A stretch of DNA of 64,000 nt from Exophiala sp. HKRS030 (taxonomy: Eukaryota; Ascomycota; Eurotiomycetes; Chaetothyriales; Herpotrichiellaceae), in the NCBI GenBank assembly GCA_023897205.1, contig JAHWDD010000010.1:1798001-1862000 (forward strand). The letters run 5' to 3'. A program made the position numbers and the translations under genes. Of the stretch, positions 22,945-36,638 are shown piece by piece (positions within the stretch are counted from its first letter, which is position 1; each line of letters opens with the position of its first letter). The notes beneath the pieces were generated by a model. The model was given only the letters and a program-made list of their open reading frames with translations. It made no database searches and was not told where the DNA came from.

Positions 22945-25893
22945 TCTGGAAGCGTTGGTCGGAAGATTGGGGTGATGTCAAGTCAAGGGATTAGAAGGGC
23001 GTAGAGTCATGAAACCTAGAAGCAAAGCTTTTTATGCTGGTATTCTCGTGATCAAGGTAGTAAACAGCAGTCGTGAGTTTCCGGGTGAGGACTCTAGCTG
23101 GTCACAGTACCTTCCACCACGTGTATCTGTTCCACATGCTCGGAGTTCTGGTTCTCCAAGTGGCTTTGTGTCTCTATCTTCCATTTCAACACAACAGCCC
23201 ACATGCTTCGGGTGTGTGCGGCTAAACTTCACCGCGTCGGTAATTTGTCCCGTCGTACATTTTGCTCGAGGCGGAACAAAGGCGCTTCCATACAGGCCGA
23301 ACAACCTGAGGGTTTCGTTCTTCCTCTCAATACCGCGAGGCTTCCTTCTTATAGTATTCCAGCGTGAATCGGTAGAGATTCGAGTAGGGGCGTTAGCTTT
23401 ACCTCACACAATAATCCGTCGTGGACGGTGGCATTCTGAATTCTTCGCTCGATCTTATTCTGCAAGTGAAAGATCAAGCTTGGTTTTAGGCTTCTTGGAT
23501 TCTTACTGCTAAGCCGTGAAGTCTAGGGGTTGGTCTTTTACCACAGTTTCCACTTTGTGGGATCTCGGATCAATGTTAAATTTGGCTTGACAATTTAATA
23601 TCTATTTGGCTATGAGTAAATAGGATTTCAACGTCAGTTTATTGGTGCCAAGCCTTACAGCAACCCCTCAAAGGTGGCCACGACCGGCGTAGAGTCTTCA
23701 TCCTCCTCTGCTTGTCTGAAGATGGCCGGTCCGCCTACCTCTCTCCGTTTATATCATGGAGTGAGGTATTGGGTTTGGTGCTTGATATTGAACTGCTAGT
23801 GCCATCGCCGGTCTCATAGCGATGGCAGGAGGATATCCCAACGATACATCTGGGAGAAGCAGGTCTGCACCCGAGAGGGTCATCAAAACGTGGTCTGTTG
23901 TCTCGATTCTGACGGATAGTCCCATAACAACTGCTTCCCGATCTGTGAAGAAAGGGATGCGCTCGAAAACAAATTGCGACATGCCAATTAAACTAGGAAG
24001 AAAGAGTTCGAGACAGGTTTGTTGAATGTTTTGAGATAGCCTTCATAATTCCATTGTGGACCTGTAAAGCAGTGAAACACAGACAACCTAGCACTAAAAG
24101 AATTTCAGACGGTCAATACTGATATGCCAGTGCTATTCAAATTGTAAATTCGTTAGCTGTTGCGGGTTTGGGAGTGCTAATCTGTGCCCACGAAAACCTC
24201 TGCTTGCATAATAGTTGTGGATAAGAGGGCACATGGGAGCCGAATCCGACTCGGGTCCCGGTTGGATTTTAGTTTACTGTAATGTAATGACATGGATGAA
24301 GTTCCTGGGCGTGCTCGGCGATGTTCGCCTCGAATACTCGAACAATCTGCAAGAACGCTCATCCCTGTCTCCGTGGGCATTTTATGGTTAGTTGGAGTCG
24401 AAACTTTGCAATGTCCTCGACTGACTCGCACTCAGGTGAATCAGCTTCCCCAAACCGTGGCATGGAGATACTGATTTCCACGGACTTGCTAGCACAACCC
24501 ATTGGACTTCGCTAGGGTTGCGGAGATCTCCCAGAATTCCGGCATTTTCCAGCGGGGAGATTTTCACGCCAAGGTCTCACAACTGTTGGTTCATTCCTTC
24601 AGAGTGAGTGGTTGGGGCTTTGTCACTCGCTTGTTAACTTACTGCGCACGCTAGGGTTAGACATAGTCCCTAAGGTCTAGTTCACGGCTCCTCTGGGATC
24701 CGGAGTGATAATCGCCAGATCTACCACAGGCACTGTAATGTTGGAAGAGTGTTGGTAACGCAGACAAATGCTAACAGGTGACTTTCAAGTTCTACATTCC
24801 GGCTTGAGTTTTCTAGGTTTGTGAAACTGGCAACCGTAAATCGAAGGCAACCAAAGTCTGCTCCAGTTGCATCATGGAGATACCCATGCCTTCTTTCATA
24901 CTTGCTAAACCTCAGGAAGGAGCAGTGCCCGAGTTTGGACATCTTCCCCATGGGGTGGCATCTACCTTGCAGGCTCCTGATTCGAGCGATTGGAAAGCAA
25001 TCTCATCCATTCGTCCGCTCGCCCAGAATTTACGTGCATCTCCATAGTTTCTCCCCGACTACGCTGCCACAATAGCTAGAATAAGAAGTGCCTTCGTCTG
25101 AACAAATCTACACACGGGTTGAGTAGCCATGAAATGGGCTGTAGCGGCGCCCCAGCGACTAGAACATATTCGAGACGGTAGAGTGAGGACAGGCAGATGC
25201 CACAAAGAACAAAGAAACGGTTCGTAGGGACTTCCATTGCCCAAATGCATGATTCTAGGTTGGCTGTGAACCTGTGGCAGTTGAAGTCTCGGAGATCCAA
25301 CATCAAGCAAGTTCTAGCTGATCAATATACGGCGAGTCCGCCCCATTGGCTCCTTCAGCTTTGGCCGATACTCCGTCTTTTACGAGTAGCGTTTTGCATA
25401 GTGGGCATGCCGAGACCGGGGTAATACTGGGCCATTAGTGGGTACTATTGCCACACGACTTGAAACTCTTCGATCGTAGATTCTTCGTATGTCGTACTGT
25501 GCTCCTGGCACTCCCCACATTCTTTCCCAAATATAAAGATCCGAATTTCTCCACTGCAACATCTTAACTTTGATTGATTGAGCTGCATTCAATGTCCGTC
25601 CCCACAGAGGAGTTCTCATACTTTACTCCAAGAGAAGTGAACAAGGAGTCTCCTCCACGGTGTGGATACACTTCAACGAAGTTCTCTACCTAAGAAATCA
25701 TCCTCTCCGCAGTTGGTCTCTTCACTCAGCTCCCCATATGTCCACACCTTTTTGCCTCTTTGCCTGCCATCAGATACTGAAAGACACATAATAAGTAGCA
25801 GAAGGGAACGCCCCCAACTAGTAATCTGAGTTGTTAAGATTACCTTCGCCGTCATCCACTCCCTGCTATCCTTACATCATATCTTGTGCTATA
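22945..25893. other. Long divergent intergenic region between BVMO 2 and regulator 2
   Basis: About 2.9 kb without a recognisable gene. A 167-codon open frame at 23009-23512 has no family features and no conserved composition. Likely contains the promoters of both divergent genes and possibly unrecognised decayed sequence. Confidence 0.4.
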
Positions 25894-28560
25894 ATGAAGT
25901 CTTTAAAGCCTGCGACGTCTCATAGCAGAGCTTCGGTCGCCTGCACTGCGTGCCAGAGTCGTCGCGTGAAGGTTGGTCCTTTGTGCCATGTTTCCCAGTT
26001 CCTCAGATTGATGATTGATATCTCAGTGCATCAAGAGCCCGGAGAATCTAGATGTGATCAGTGCCGGCGAGGCAACTTGGAATGTGCTACTCGGCCGGAT
26101 AGGCGAAGAAGGTACGCCAGCTCTTGTGATGCTAAGGTTTCCCTATCAACCAGGCTAATTCAGAACAGGACCACCTCCAGGGCCGAAGTCGACTCTCTGA
26201 GATCACGCCTCCAATCTCTAGAAGCAATACTGCGGAGTCAATCGGCATCAGGAATTTCTGTCAACCTCCCTCCGCTTCATGTGCTGAATGAATCAAACTC
26301 AGCCGAGACTGCGGAACCAAAAGAACCCCTTCTCAATCCGAGCTGTAGTGAAACCCAAACTACTGATACAGCAGTAGACTCGGAGCAGCAGTCTTCCGAG
26401 CTTCAGATGAGCATGGATTTCACTCCACGACCCCATGAGTGCCTCTGCGGCAAAGCTCCAGACTCGCCGCTGGTAGACCTGATGTCCGCAGGGCCCAGCA
26501 AAGTTCTGATTGACCGCCTTATCTCGCCTGGATATCACGGTCTTTATGATCAATCAAGCGGAAAGATACGACACTCTTGCCCGATTATCGCGTTCCATCA
26601 ATTCTCCGACCTCACCCTAGGCAACTCGACCGGAAATTGTCGCGAACAAGACAGGCGGGTCGAAAGACTCCTGCGCGAACTAAACCCAGCGACACACGAC
26701 CATCTCATGGAGTCCTTCTGGTCGTATTACGATCCTGTTATGCAAGTGGTTGATAGGGAGGTCTTCGAAGAAGATAGAAGAAGCGGTGGGGGCTTGACAT
26801 ATAGCGGATTTCTACACATATGCATTTTGGCAATGGGTTACAAATACGCTGATCTCAAGAGACCAGACATCCAAAAGCTCGCCCTGCAGAAGAAAGAAAG
26901 TACCTTGCATAGAGAAGCAAAGTACTTGGTCGAGTTCGAATTTGAGAAGCCTGGGGGATTCCCAGCGTGCAGGCCCTTTTGATCCTAGGTCAGCTCGAAA
27001 GTGGCTGTGGTAGAGATGCTGTGGGTTGGATATATGCTGGTATGACATCATTATTCCCTTGTCGAAATGCAGCGAAAGACGTCCAGATAGGCTTACTTTC
27101 AACAGGGGTCGCATTCAGATACGCCTTTGACCTCGGGCTCAATATTGACTGCAGTACACTAAATCTGACCGAACGAGAGCGGAAGTTTCGGAAATTTGTA
27201 CTAAGAGCTTGCACCGCGTTTGATAAGTAATCGCCCCTTGTGATTATCGCACTCTGCGTCGCAAAACTAACCCAGATGATCTAGACTGTGGGCTATCTAT
27301 CTCGGACGCTTGACGACCATCAGGAGCCCAGACCTCATGCACCATGTTTACTTGCAACCACCACAAAAGCTCAAGGATAACAACTCTAAAATCGATTTCA
27401 TCTCAGAGAATAATGTCGATATTCAATGCTTCGATGCGCTGCTCGTCTTACTAGATATTACAGCGAAAGTTATCGAATGCTTATACTCCAGACAAACCTC
27501 CATTGATCACAGCGATTTTCTTGTTATCAGCTCCTTAGATAGCGAATTAAAGGCGTGGTACGACCGTCTACCTTGCACTTTATCATGGACACCTGAGAAC
27601 TTTGAGACGGCTCCGCTATCCTATTTCCACCTGCAGTGAGTATCCTCATTTCAGCACTGAAATTTCTACATTACTACTATTTCCCTTTCAAAAACTTGAG
27701 AATATGATACCAACACCTAACTGCGTTTTAGTTCACAATATCATGCATCTTTGGTGCTGCTTCATGGTCCACTTGCATCGTATGAGCAGACAAAGTTTGA
27801 ACAAAACAGCGAGGGTGATCTCATCATGAAAGGAATGTCCAAGGTTTCTCGAACTGTCTGTATGAAACATATTTTCAACATGATCAGTATCCTGTCTCGA
27901 CAAGTTCAACGATTTGATGCCATTCGATCTCCTCAAGCCGAACTTCAGCACATTGGAACCGCTGTTGCTGTATTAATTTCAGCTACCGCTGTCAGTACAG
28001 ACTCCCAAGAACGAATGAAGCTTCTGGAATCTCTGCACATACTAGCGGAGCTTGCACGAGCAATATCGCCTACTTATATGCCAGCAGAGATGATTTCCGA
28101 TATTCTTGAAAACTTACTCAAAGAGCCCGGCTGGGGGTACGAATCAGCCTCGGGGTCAGAGCAAGGCGAAGTTCCCACAGACGCTGCAAGCAAGTACTTG
28201 AGTTCGGACGGCGATCTTTTCAAGAATCTGCCATCTCTCCCGATCAAGGAGGGGTGTAGAAATTATCCTTCGTCCCCTACTCTCAAGGACGATTTCAACT
28301 TCAATCTAGAGCCTCAGGACACTATTGAGGTGGTCTCAAACTATGAGGTAGGAGGTGTCGGCGGTACAGGCGGGTCGAATGGAATGACATCGACCTCAAT
28401 TGACCTGTCGCCCCCATCATCGCTGCGTGTCGAAAACCACGAAACATTCCATCAGATTTCGTGGACCATACCTCCGTTTTCTCCAATCGATGAACTGGGA
28501 GACAATTATACGTTAAAGCATTTCCAAAATTTAGACTCACAGTTTCAGACACTGCTGTAA
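25894..28560 (+). CDS. Zn2Cys6 transcription factor (regulator 2), with two frameshifts
   Basis: Second fungal-specific regulator, about 800 aa. Exons: 25894-25971, 26027-26111, 26169-27226, 27285-27635 and 27732-28560. The zinc cluster starts CTACQSRRVK in exon 1 and continues in exon 2 with CDQCRRGNLEC. To join them the third Cys (TGC at 26027) must be in frame with the rest, which needs one extra base near 26038-26042 (CCCGGAG). A leucine-zipper-like TTSRAEVDSLRSRLQSLEA follows. The middle-homology domain runs from about 26,500: ESFWSYYDPVMQVVDREVF, then VQALLILGQLESG, after a second one-base loss in the G run 26953-26957, and GVAFRYAFDLGLN. The C-terminal part is acidic and Ser/Gly-rich, as in activation domains. 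Both breaks fall at G runs within conserved coding, so it may be a damaged read of an intact gene. Confidence 0.78.
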
Positions 28561-29193
28561 AGGGAACAATGAACCACCTGATTCAATCTGTGGATGTAGA
28601 AGCAGGGAACTGCATGGAGGATATGATCTGTCACACACTTACATATATGGTACGCTCGTGTTCCTTCACCGAAGTCTGATTAGTGCTTCTCACTGAGAAG
28701 AATTGCACAAGCTAGCAAACCCTATATGGAGTTGCGAGACAGAGACAGATGCTCAATTGGCCGTCTAACAGGGAGGCCTTTGACGTCGGTGACCTAGGCT
28801 ATTTTTGGAATCCCAAAGACAAACAGTAGGAGTTCTGCGAAGCAAGTAGCGACTATGGGCATCGAGGCTAGAAGAACGCGAACTTCGTTGACAATTCTGT
28901 TTGGGGAGGAGGTGGGAGGTATGGGCAACACCAAAAGAGGAGCTCCTCTATGAGAGAATCAGTACTCTTCGAAGCATTAGGGAGGTTGGTGTCAACCCAA
29001 TCCCGGCAGAATTGCTGATTTCTGTGGATAAGGCTTGCGAGATCGTCTGTAATTTTCGGGCTAGGCTGAATGGGAATTGGGCGACTCATGTGAAGATTCA
29101 ATTGAAAATGGAATTGATTTCGCCTTGCCAAATCTTTCAAAATATGTTACTGAAATCACACGCTCCCGTGGACGGCAAGGTGTCCTGCCCATT
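28561..29193. other. Convergent intergenic spacer
   Basis: Between the 3' ends of regulator 2 and the cyclase-family hydrolase. Open frames here are short and lack features. Confidence 0.5.
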
Positions 29194-30286
29194 TCAAAAG
29201 AGCGCCAACGCATTTGGCGGGCTGCCGACGAGCCCAGATACATGTAGAGGCACGCTAGTAAGGAGGAATGTGTAGCGACCGATTGCCTTGCAGTGCTCGG
29301 CCAGGGCTTTCAGATCCCAAAGCTCACCGATATGTAGTCCGAAATACGAAAGGAAATATTGGTGCAGAACTAGAAAAGGAGGATGTAAGTCAGAATCTTT
29401 ATGGTTAACGTTTGAAGTGACGAAAATAATACATACCAAGGTCCTTATTGCTCCCAAACGAGCCATCAGAAAGCCTAGGAGGCATTGACTCAAAAACGGC
29501 GCTATCCCCAGCGACGGCGGAAAAGTGGTGGTTCCAGAACCATTTGGCCGCCTCGACTGTCCCCTCGACACCGACGGTCTTTTGGGTACCAAGCTTCTTG
29601 CTCTGCTCTTCAGCGCTCCTTCCGGTTAAGTCTTCTGTGTAGCCTGTCCGGACAATCAATATATCCCCATGCTTGAAGTTCGTACCCTGGTATTCGGCAA
29701 TAGCCTCGAGATCTTTGACTGTTATCGTGTGCGCGTCGTAAGGGTCGTACTGGAAGCCCTTGGCCTGGGCGTAGGCACGGTAGTCAAGTAAAACGCCTCT
29801 CCCAACGAGGCCACCACGATCGTGCCAGTGATTCAAGGTGGGAACCTGGTTTTTGGCATCAGAGCATCCGAACGGCTGAACAAGATCCTCAGGCTTGGGC
29901 ATCCAACCATTATAGTTGGCACCGGTGGCTTGATGGCCGAAATGTACCAACGAATCCCATTGCGAGGAGCACTGGGTGTTGAACTCGACTATGTCATCGA
30001 AAGCATGTAGTCCTGCAGTATCATGGTAATCAATGATTCTATGGGTTAATCCTTGGCGTCCAAAGAACGGGTTTTCACAGGCCCCAATGGGCCAATTGAG
30101 AGAAATGCTCACGCCGTCGCGCGCCTCCTTGTATGCCTCCCGCACGACCTTGGGAGTCAGCAGATTCAAACAGCCTAAGGTGTCCTTGTTACCGTCTTTG
30201 TCAAATAGACCCCAAGCGCATCCTTGTGGCATGCCTTCAACCTCTGGCAAAGAGTCGAAGTCGGGCAGATCTAAGTAGTCGGCCAT
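29194..30286 (-). CDS. Cyclase-family (PF04199-type) metal-dependent hydrolase
   Basis: Member of the putative cyclase / kynurenine-formamidase-like superfamily, 341 aa. Exons: complement of 29194-29369 and 29437-30286 (intron 67 bp). Start ATG 30286 gives MADYLDLPDFDSLPEVEG. Fungal members share WGLFDKDGNKDTLGCLNLLT, then NTQCSSQWDSLVHFGHQ at the metal-site region, followed by HDRGGLVGRGVLLDY and GDILIVRTGYTE, all visible here. The classic HxGTHxD is replaced by QCSSQWD followed by HFGH, as is usual in the fungal subgroup. These enzymes hydrolyse amide or lactone-like bonds; here it could be a second ring-opening hydrolase. The C-terminal half shows WDLKALAEHCKAIGRYTFLL and ends in NALALF. 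Adjacent to the transporter on the same strand. Function in the pathway is inference. Confidence 0.85.
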
Positions 30287-31216
30287 CTTTATGTCAATGT
30301 GTAAGCGCAGAGTTGAGCAAAGGGAGACTTGAAGTATAGGATAACAAATATAATGAAATTGGAAATACTCTTTCATACCAAGGATCAAAGAACCCGAGCC
30401 TTTAGCATCAGGATACAATGTTGCTTCGCAAGTCCGCAATCCGATATTCCTGCGGGGAGATGGGTCTCATACCCTGCGATTTCATGTCAGCCCGCCTTGA
30501 GCTTGTCGCCCATCAAACTCCGCGGTGTTACGTGATACGCGGGTTCGGAGAAATCCTGGAGAAGGTATCTAGACTTCCAGTCAGTGAACAACCGGTAGAG
30601 GCGAATGGAAGAAAGCTCGGGTAAACCACAAAATTAGATACAATATGTCTCAGGTAGCCCGGAAGTGAAACCCCGAGAGACACATGCTTTCCCGAGGATT
30701 GCAGCTGAGTTAATCTAGATTAACGGCAGGCAAAGCGTGAACGACAATCTTACAATCAGCGAGTGAGAGACTTGGAGCAAGAAGCGAAGGCGACAACCGC
30801 AATTGGGAGGCTCGTTGCCAATATTGTTACAAGATCTCACAACTCCACCCCACACCCACAGCAATATGGCTACTGATTAAGAAATCACACCAACGTGACA
30901 AGGAAATGTTTTTTGATCATATTTTCGTGACCTCATAACTCAAACGCTCCCACATGGTTGTCTAGATCCATTGACGGAAAAGGGCCTTTTTTGAAGTACC
31001 TACTCATGTGATACATTTATCAATGCTCTGGAATCTAACTGTGATCGTGATGATGATCTACCTCGAGTCCGACAGTCCCAGGCTTGAAGGGCGACTAGAA
31101 AGGGAAAGAATCCGAGATTATTCTTTCGCCTTAGCAAGATGGCCCCTTATCCCCTTGCAGAGATGCAGACAGAGCTAATCTCACGTATATCGTCCCATTC
31201 GCCAGTAGCTCTAAGA
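30287..31216. other. Intergenic region upstream of the cyclase-family gene
   Basis: Between the start of the hydrolase and the 3' end of the transporter, both minus strand. No gene recognised. Confidence 0.4.
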
Positions 31217-32952
31217 TCATGGTGGATATTCACCAGGTTTCTCGGTAGTCTCCGCATGCTCCACTCCACCTTTTCGGCCTTCATTCTGCCTGCGTCCTTC
31301 GACCAAGGCGTGTTCGAAATCAAGAGCAACAGCATCACCGAACTTAGCACCCAATTCTTCGAGAGAGATACCAGTTGTCTGATGTGGGTCAGAAGAAATT
31401 ACACCATTCGGGGAATAATAAAGCCTTACCTCTGGGAGATACAACATGATCGGAATTGTCATGGCAACGGTAACCGCAATGAAAACCATGTAATATTCCC
31501 AGCCAATTGTCGCAAATGCCTGAGCAGCTGGAGCTGTGGTCCAGATAGAAAAAATATAAAAACCAAAATATGAGATTGTTGCACCTTTGCTGCGGAGGTG
31601 TGTGGGCCAAATTTCGCAGCCATAGACGTAACATGCACATTCTAAGGTGGCTGAGAAATAGAAAGCTATGATGAAGTAGAACGCAACCGCAGCTCTCGTG
31701 CCTGATAGATTGTGGCCATCCAGGTATTTGGCTTGAAGTGCGGCTTCGATCGAGAGCAGGATTGCCATCCCAAATCCTCCAATAGCTATAATAAACTGGT
31801 CAAAACCTCGTTCCAAAGATTTGTTTCGATGTAGAAACTTACTTAGTAGTCTAACGCGGCCAAGTCGATCAAGAAACCAGTTGCTTACAAGACAACCCGA
31901 GCATAGAGCGACAGTCCAGACGACTCCAAGACCGAGCTGGAGCACGGTGTCATAACCCAATGCACCAAACAGCCTCGGAGTAAGGTTCGCAAGGACTGTA
32001 ATACTTGTTGATTGCGCCATGCTCCAGACAAGAAGCGTACAAATAGTTCGTTTTCGTAGTGAAGGAGTTCTGATAATATGGAGCCAGCCAGAAGGCAATG
32101 ACCGATCAATTTCAACCTGAGCAACAATCTGAAGTAATTCGGCCTGGGCGATATCTCCATTTGGATCCTCTGGAGTTTTGTGAATGGTACTAAGAATTCT
32201 GTCGGCTTCATCCACACGTCCTTTAGCCACGAGCCAACGTGGTGACTCGGGCAGAGTACTCAAAGAAATGAGGAGCGCCAGAGCAACAAAGGTAGCAATA
32301 ACAAAGTTGAGTCGCCATTGATATGGCTTGTTAACAAAGTGAAACCCCAATGCTGCACAAGAGGACACAACATAACCAAATGTAACAAGGTTACCTTGAA
32401 GACCTACAAGCAGTCCTCGACTATGTGCAGGGGAAATTTCACTCAAGTATACCGGTGTATTCGCGAGAAGCATGCCTCCACCGAATCCGACAATATACCG
32501 GCCCACGAGGAGCATTGAGATATGGACTGCACCGGCTTGGATTGCATTTCCGACAACGAGTAACACGGCAGCTACAGCGTTGGCAATTTTTCGACCCCAT
32601 CGGTCGGATATATGAGCTTGAATCATCGAACCGATGAGGGCTGTTCCAAAGAATCTAGGTATTGTTAGTTTTAACAGGGAAATGAGGAAGGAAGGGGCCT
32701 ATACCCGGAGATGATGGCGTCAATAAGCGAGGGGCATTGGGAACCGACAGGAACTTTTCGATGAATGAGACTTGGGCCAACGAACCCGCAATGACGTTGT
32801 TGGAGTAGCCATAATTAAAACTGGCGAGTGTTGCGGTTAGAATCAACTAGATCATGTAAGAAGGGTGCCAATTTCGTGCAACGTGGGGGGATCAAAGGTA
32901 CCAAGACATTTCTTGAGCTCGTGTGAGCACGTCTTCCGTCTTTGTATCCCAT
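31217..32952 (-). CDS. MFS transporter, sugar-porter family, with one frameshift
   Basis: Twelve-helix plasma-membrane transporter of the sugar-porter (PF00083) family, about 507 aa. Exons: complement of 31217-31378, 31430-31785, 31843-32654, 32705-32846 and 32902-32952. The 57-bp and 51-bp introns at 31786-31842 and 31379-31429 are in-frame multiples of three that read through without stops; removal restores LPE-TTGISLEELGAKF. Motifs: LASFNYGYSNNVIAGSLAQ (helix 1), DRWGRK between helices 2 and 3, PESPRWLVAKGR after helix 6, and the late YLPE. Exon 2 loses frame between KFLS and DAIISG; one base is missing around 32731-32745, where GGGG (32731-32734) is the likeliest site. The family transports sugars, quinate and related polyols; here probably the importer of the catabolic substrate. 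Divergent from BVMO 3. Confidence 0.85.
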
Positions 32953-34515
32953 TTTGAATGGCCCCACAAAGCTATCAATCTGAAGTATATGATATTTTGA
33001 GGCTGTCAATGAAACCCTTTCTTTTCTCAGGGATAAATCCTGAAGAATTCGTGGGGAATCAAGGCTCTAATTATCATCAGAACCAAGGAAACCCCGGATG
33101 CTTCCTTAGAGCTTTTGCTTTCGCGAATCTACTTTGAAAATTCGAACTTCTTCAGATCCTCGGAGTTTTGAGATCAAACGCAATGTCCGTGGACTTCGTG
33201 GCGCTAATAGACCCTGGGGTATATGATTTCATTTGACGGATACCTGTAAGAACTCGCTCCTGAGGATCAAATTTTTGAAACCCGGCCTTGTAAACCCGCT
33301 GTATCGATTGTATTTCATAGCAGCAAGCGACTCCGTGCGAACTCCGTGTTTCCGTAAAAGTCAAACGGGGAAACCGCGATATTGTCGGTCCTGGATCCCC
33401 GAACTTGTACCCCACATGAGGCAGAGAGATGTGAGATGTGGGATAGTTGCCTTGTTTGGTAGGAAGTAATTTGTGCTCGATTCGGCGTTGCTACGAGACG
33501 GCTTAGATCCTTTTGAAAGATGATCACTCAGAGAAAGATTAGTGTCGAATGGGGAGGTCCCTTCAGAGACTTCTGCGTGGCTGTGATTAGACTTCTGATG
33601 ATTACAGGTGAAGAATTCCAGCGTGATATTTTCGCCTGCTTCAACATGAGTGATGGATTCTGCATCACTTTCCATCAGCAGCCTGAGACATGACCCGAGA
33701 TCTTTGAGATTGAAAATGCAGTGACAGAATTTCTTTTGATGTCATCGAGAACCTGTTGGATATAGCTCTGTGCGTCTCCCGAACCCCTGTTCAGCGACCA
33801 TTTATATTTATAATCACATAAGCCACTACAACGGAGGTTTTCGAATTCTAAGGTGAAATATTTCCCTGCTGGAATGGTAGGTGGGATTTGCAGATTTGAT
33901 CGTCTAGTATTGATAACTTCAACTTAATGAAAATTTCAACAATCCTCACTGCTATCTCTTCAGTGAATTTTCAGTCGTCTTGACTAGCTATTTTTTGCTC
34001 ACGGACCATCAAGAGCTACCGGAGCAGCTGTTTCTGACCCAACATGTTGAACTGCGCTTATTTCCATGCCGTGATGTGGTACTGAGCATTATACGTAATC
34101 TCACAGAGCATGTTGGCGGGAGGGTGGTAGGCCGTCCAAATATCAACTAATTGTTCGTAAAAGCAGTATTACAGAAGTGCGAACAGTAAGCAGAACCCCA
34201 TCCGACCTAGAAGACTGTCATAAGCAATAATCATTGCATATCAGCGCTCTGTATGCCCATCAAATCCATCATTTAGATTTCGGCCCATTTAGCCTTGTGG
34301 TCCGAAGAAGAGCCAGCCGAATACCGAAATAATGAAGGATATACGTCTCCGCAGTCCCGAAACCAGCACACAATCTCATGTATTGGTGAGAAGGATTCTC
34401 CAGCTTTGGATATGACTGAACTAGTCTGAATATTCCTGTTTTGGGCTAACTGAGAACTCAAAAGTTCCTCTTCTGAAGTTTTATACTATCAGGTAAAATC
34501 CTCAACGGTTGAAAT
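32953..34515. other. Divergent intergenic region between transporter and BVMO 3
   Basis: About 1.5 kb shared promoter. It contains AGCCGAATACCGAA around 34313-34326, two CCGAA half-sites close together, and TTTCGGCCC near 34280. A 104-codon minus frame at 33361-33675 has no recognisable family. Confidence 0.4.
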
Positions 34516-36638
34516 ATGGGGTCTATTCCAAATGGCGCGGAAACACCCAGCACCAACGGGCACTTGCCTAGCTACAAGTATCCCCAGCGCTATCTAGGGG
34601 AGGCAAGACGGATTCGCATTATCATGGTTGGAGCGGGAGTCACAGGTATCGCAGCAGTAAAACTTTACAAAGACTCATTCCCAGAGAGAGAAGTCGAGTT
34701 TGTGATCTACGAGAAGAACGAGGATATTACCGGCACGTGGCTTGAGAATAGATATCCCGGGTGAGTACACGCTACTCAGCAGCTTAACGTCATTTGAAAT
34801 AGGTTTGACGAGAATTGACCGTTCTACAGATGTGCCTGCGACGTCCCAGCGCATGCGTATAGCTACTCCTGGGAAGGAAACCCTCGATGGAGCCGAGTCT
34901 ACGTTGGAGCTGTCGAGCTATATGACTACTTTAAAGGCCTAGCGGCCAAGTATGGAGTGAAGGAATTCGTAAAGCTTGATCATCAGGTGAACTCTGCCAC
35001 TTGGGATGATAGGCTAGGCAGATGGACTGTCGAGGTCACCGACTTGAGGACCGGCGCAATATTCGAGGATGAAGCCGAGCTTTTTATCAATGGCGCTGGG
35101 TTTTTAAAGTAAGTTTTGATCCGTTGAATAAGGCGACATATGATTGACCATCTTGCAGCAACTGGAAGTGGCCCGAAATTCCTGGACTTCATGACTTTAA
35201 GGGTAAACTGCTTCATTCCGCTAGATGGGATGATTCATATGACTTTAAAGACAAAAACGTGGCAGTGATTGGATCGGGAAGCTCAGCCATCCAGATTGTG
35301 CCTCAGTTACAGCCAGGTACTTCCGCGACATCCTCCTCTACAACCGAAGTAAGCAGGTTTGGCTGACAGCAGTGAGTGGTCAAACAAATGACATCCATCA
35401 ATCGCTCAAAGACCTGGATAACGCCGGAATTCGCTGCAGAATTTGCACCAGAGGGTCGAGCCGCATTTTTCTCGGAGATTCAAAAGGAGAATTGGGAGAA
35501 AAACAAAGATGAATACCTCAATTATCGCAAATCCGTCGAGTCATCAATGAACAATTTCTTTCCTATGCAGTTCAAAGGGTCGGAGTTACAAACATCGGCA
35601 TTCGAGAATTTCCAGAAGACGATGAAAGAACGTCTCGGATATAACGAGGATTTGATTGCTAAGCTTGGTACGTAGCTGCAATTTCGGGCATTAAATGGAT
35701 TTTGAAGCACCGAAGGCTAACGAAACCAACTCCAGTGCCTGAATTTGAGGTCGGATGTCGGCGAATCACCCCGGTGGGTATTAGCAGGTTGAACTTTGTG
35801 CTCGGTGCTGATCAAATGTTAGGGTCATGGCTACCTTGAAGCACTTGCGTCTCAAAATGTTACTGTCCGAAGTGACAATATTGAACGGGTGACGGCAGAA
35901 GGCCTCAAGATGGCCGATGGGACGATCATCGCTTTGGATGCCCTCATCTGCGCCACTGGTTTTGACACCTCCTATCGACCTAACTTCCCAGTGATTGGCT
36001 TCGATGGGGATCTTCGGACGGTCTGGCGAGAGGAACCAAGGGGATACTTCTCAATCGCTGCTGCGAGAATCCCCAACTACTTCGGTCAGTTAAAGCGTCG
36101 TTTTTGGAACACCAATAGATGCTGAACGAGGTCTGATGAACTTCCAGTTATGAGTGGTCCAAACTTTCCCCTCGCAAATGGTTGCCTAATCCCGTGTATT
36201 GAGACAAACATTAAGTTTGCCTTCGCCGCGGCCAAGAAAATACAATATGATGGCATTAAATGGTTGTCGCCAAAGCAAGAAGCTGTTGACGACTACCAGG
36301 AGTACAAGGACAGCATTATGGATGACCTTGTATGGACCGGCGCTTGTGCCTCTTGGTAAGTTTTACTGTTAATATTCATTCAGATGGGACAAATTTAACT
36401 GATATTGGGCAAAAGGTACAAGAACGGAAAGCGCGACGGCAAAGTGTGGGGACCGTACTCTGGGTCGTCGCTACACTATCTTGAGTTGATGTCCAAGCCG
36501 CGATGGGAGGATTTCGAAATTGAATATCTTAGCACGAACAGGTACGACTTCCTTGGAAATGGAAGAACAAGGCGGGAGGTTGAGGGAGGGGATCTTGCCT
36601 ACTATGTGAAAGAGCCTGGAGCTGATTTAGGTGCATAG
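34516..36638 (+). CDS. Baeyer-Villiger monooxygenase 3
   Basis: FAD/NADPH-dependent BVMO, 567 aa, of the fungal group related to hydroxyacetophenone-type and aflatoxin/sterigmatocystin-pathway monooxygenases. Eight exons: 34516-34760, 34830-35108, 35159-35316, 35377-35667, 35736-35773, 35823-36084, 36148-36355 and 36416-36638; every phase agrees. FAD motif GAGVTG is at residues 39-44, then [10 protein letters not shown] and [14 protein letters not shown]. The BVMO fingerprint is [12 protein letters not shown] (F-x-G-x3-H-x3-W-D) and the NADPH motif GSGSSAIQ. Then come [26 protein letters not shown] and [17 protein letters not shown]. All canonical positions are present, so it is likely active. 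A 38-nt microexon lies at 35736-35773. The start follows a divergent promoter with the transporter. Intron-rich structure separates it from BVMO 1 and 2, pointing to an independent origin. Confidence 0.92.

Noticed and set aside
23009..23512. 167-codon plus-strand open frame in the BVMO 2 / regulator 2 spacer
   Set aside because: No recognisable motifs, unusual composition and no sensible splice extension; treated as chance.
33361..33675. 104-codon minus-strand frame in the transporter/BVMO 3 spacer
   Set aside because: Hydrophilic sequence without family features; no supporting exons.
34272..34287. Near-identical TTAGATT-CGGCCCA strings at 8030 and 34273 as a shared operator
   Set aside because: A match of this length with one gap is expected by chance in 64 kb, so it is not counted as evidence.
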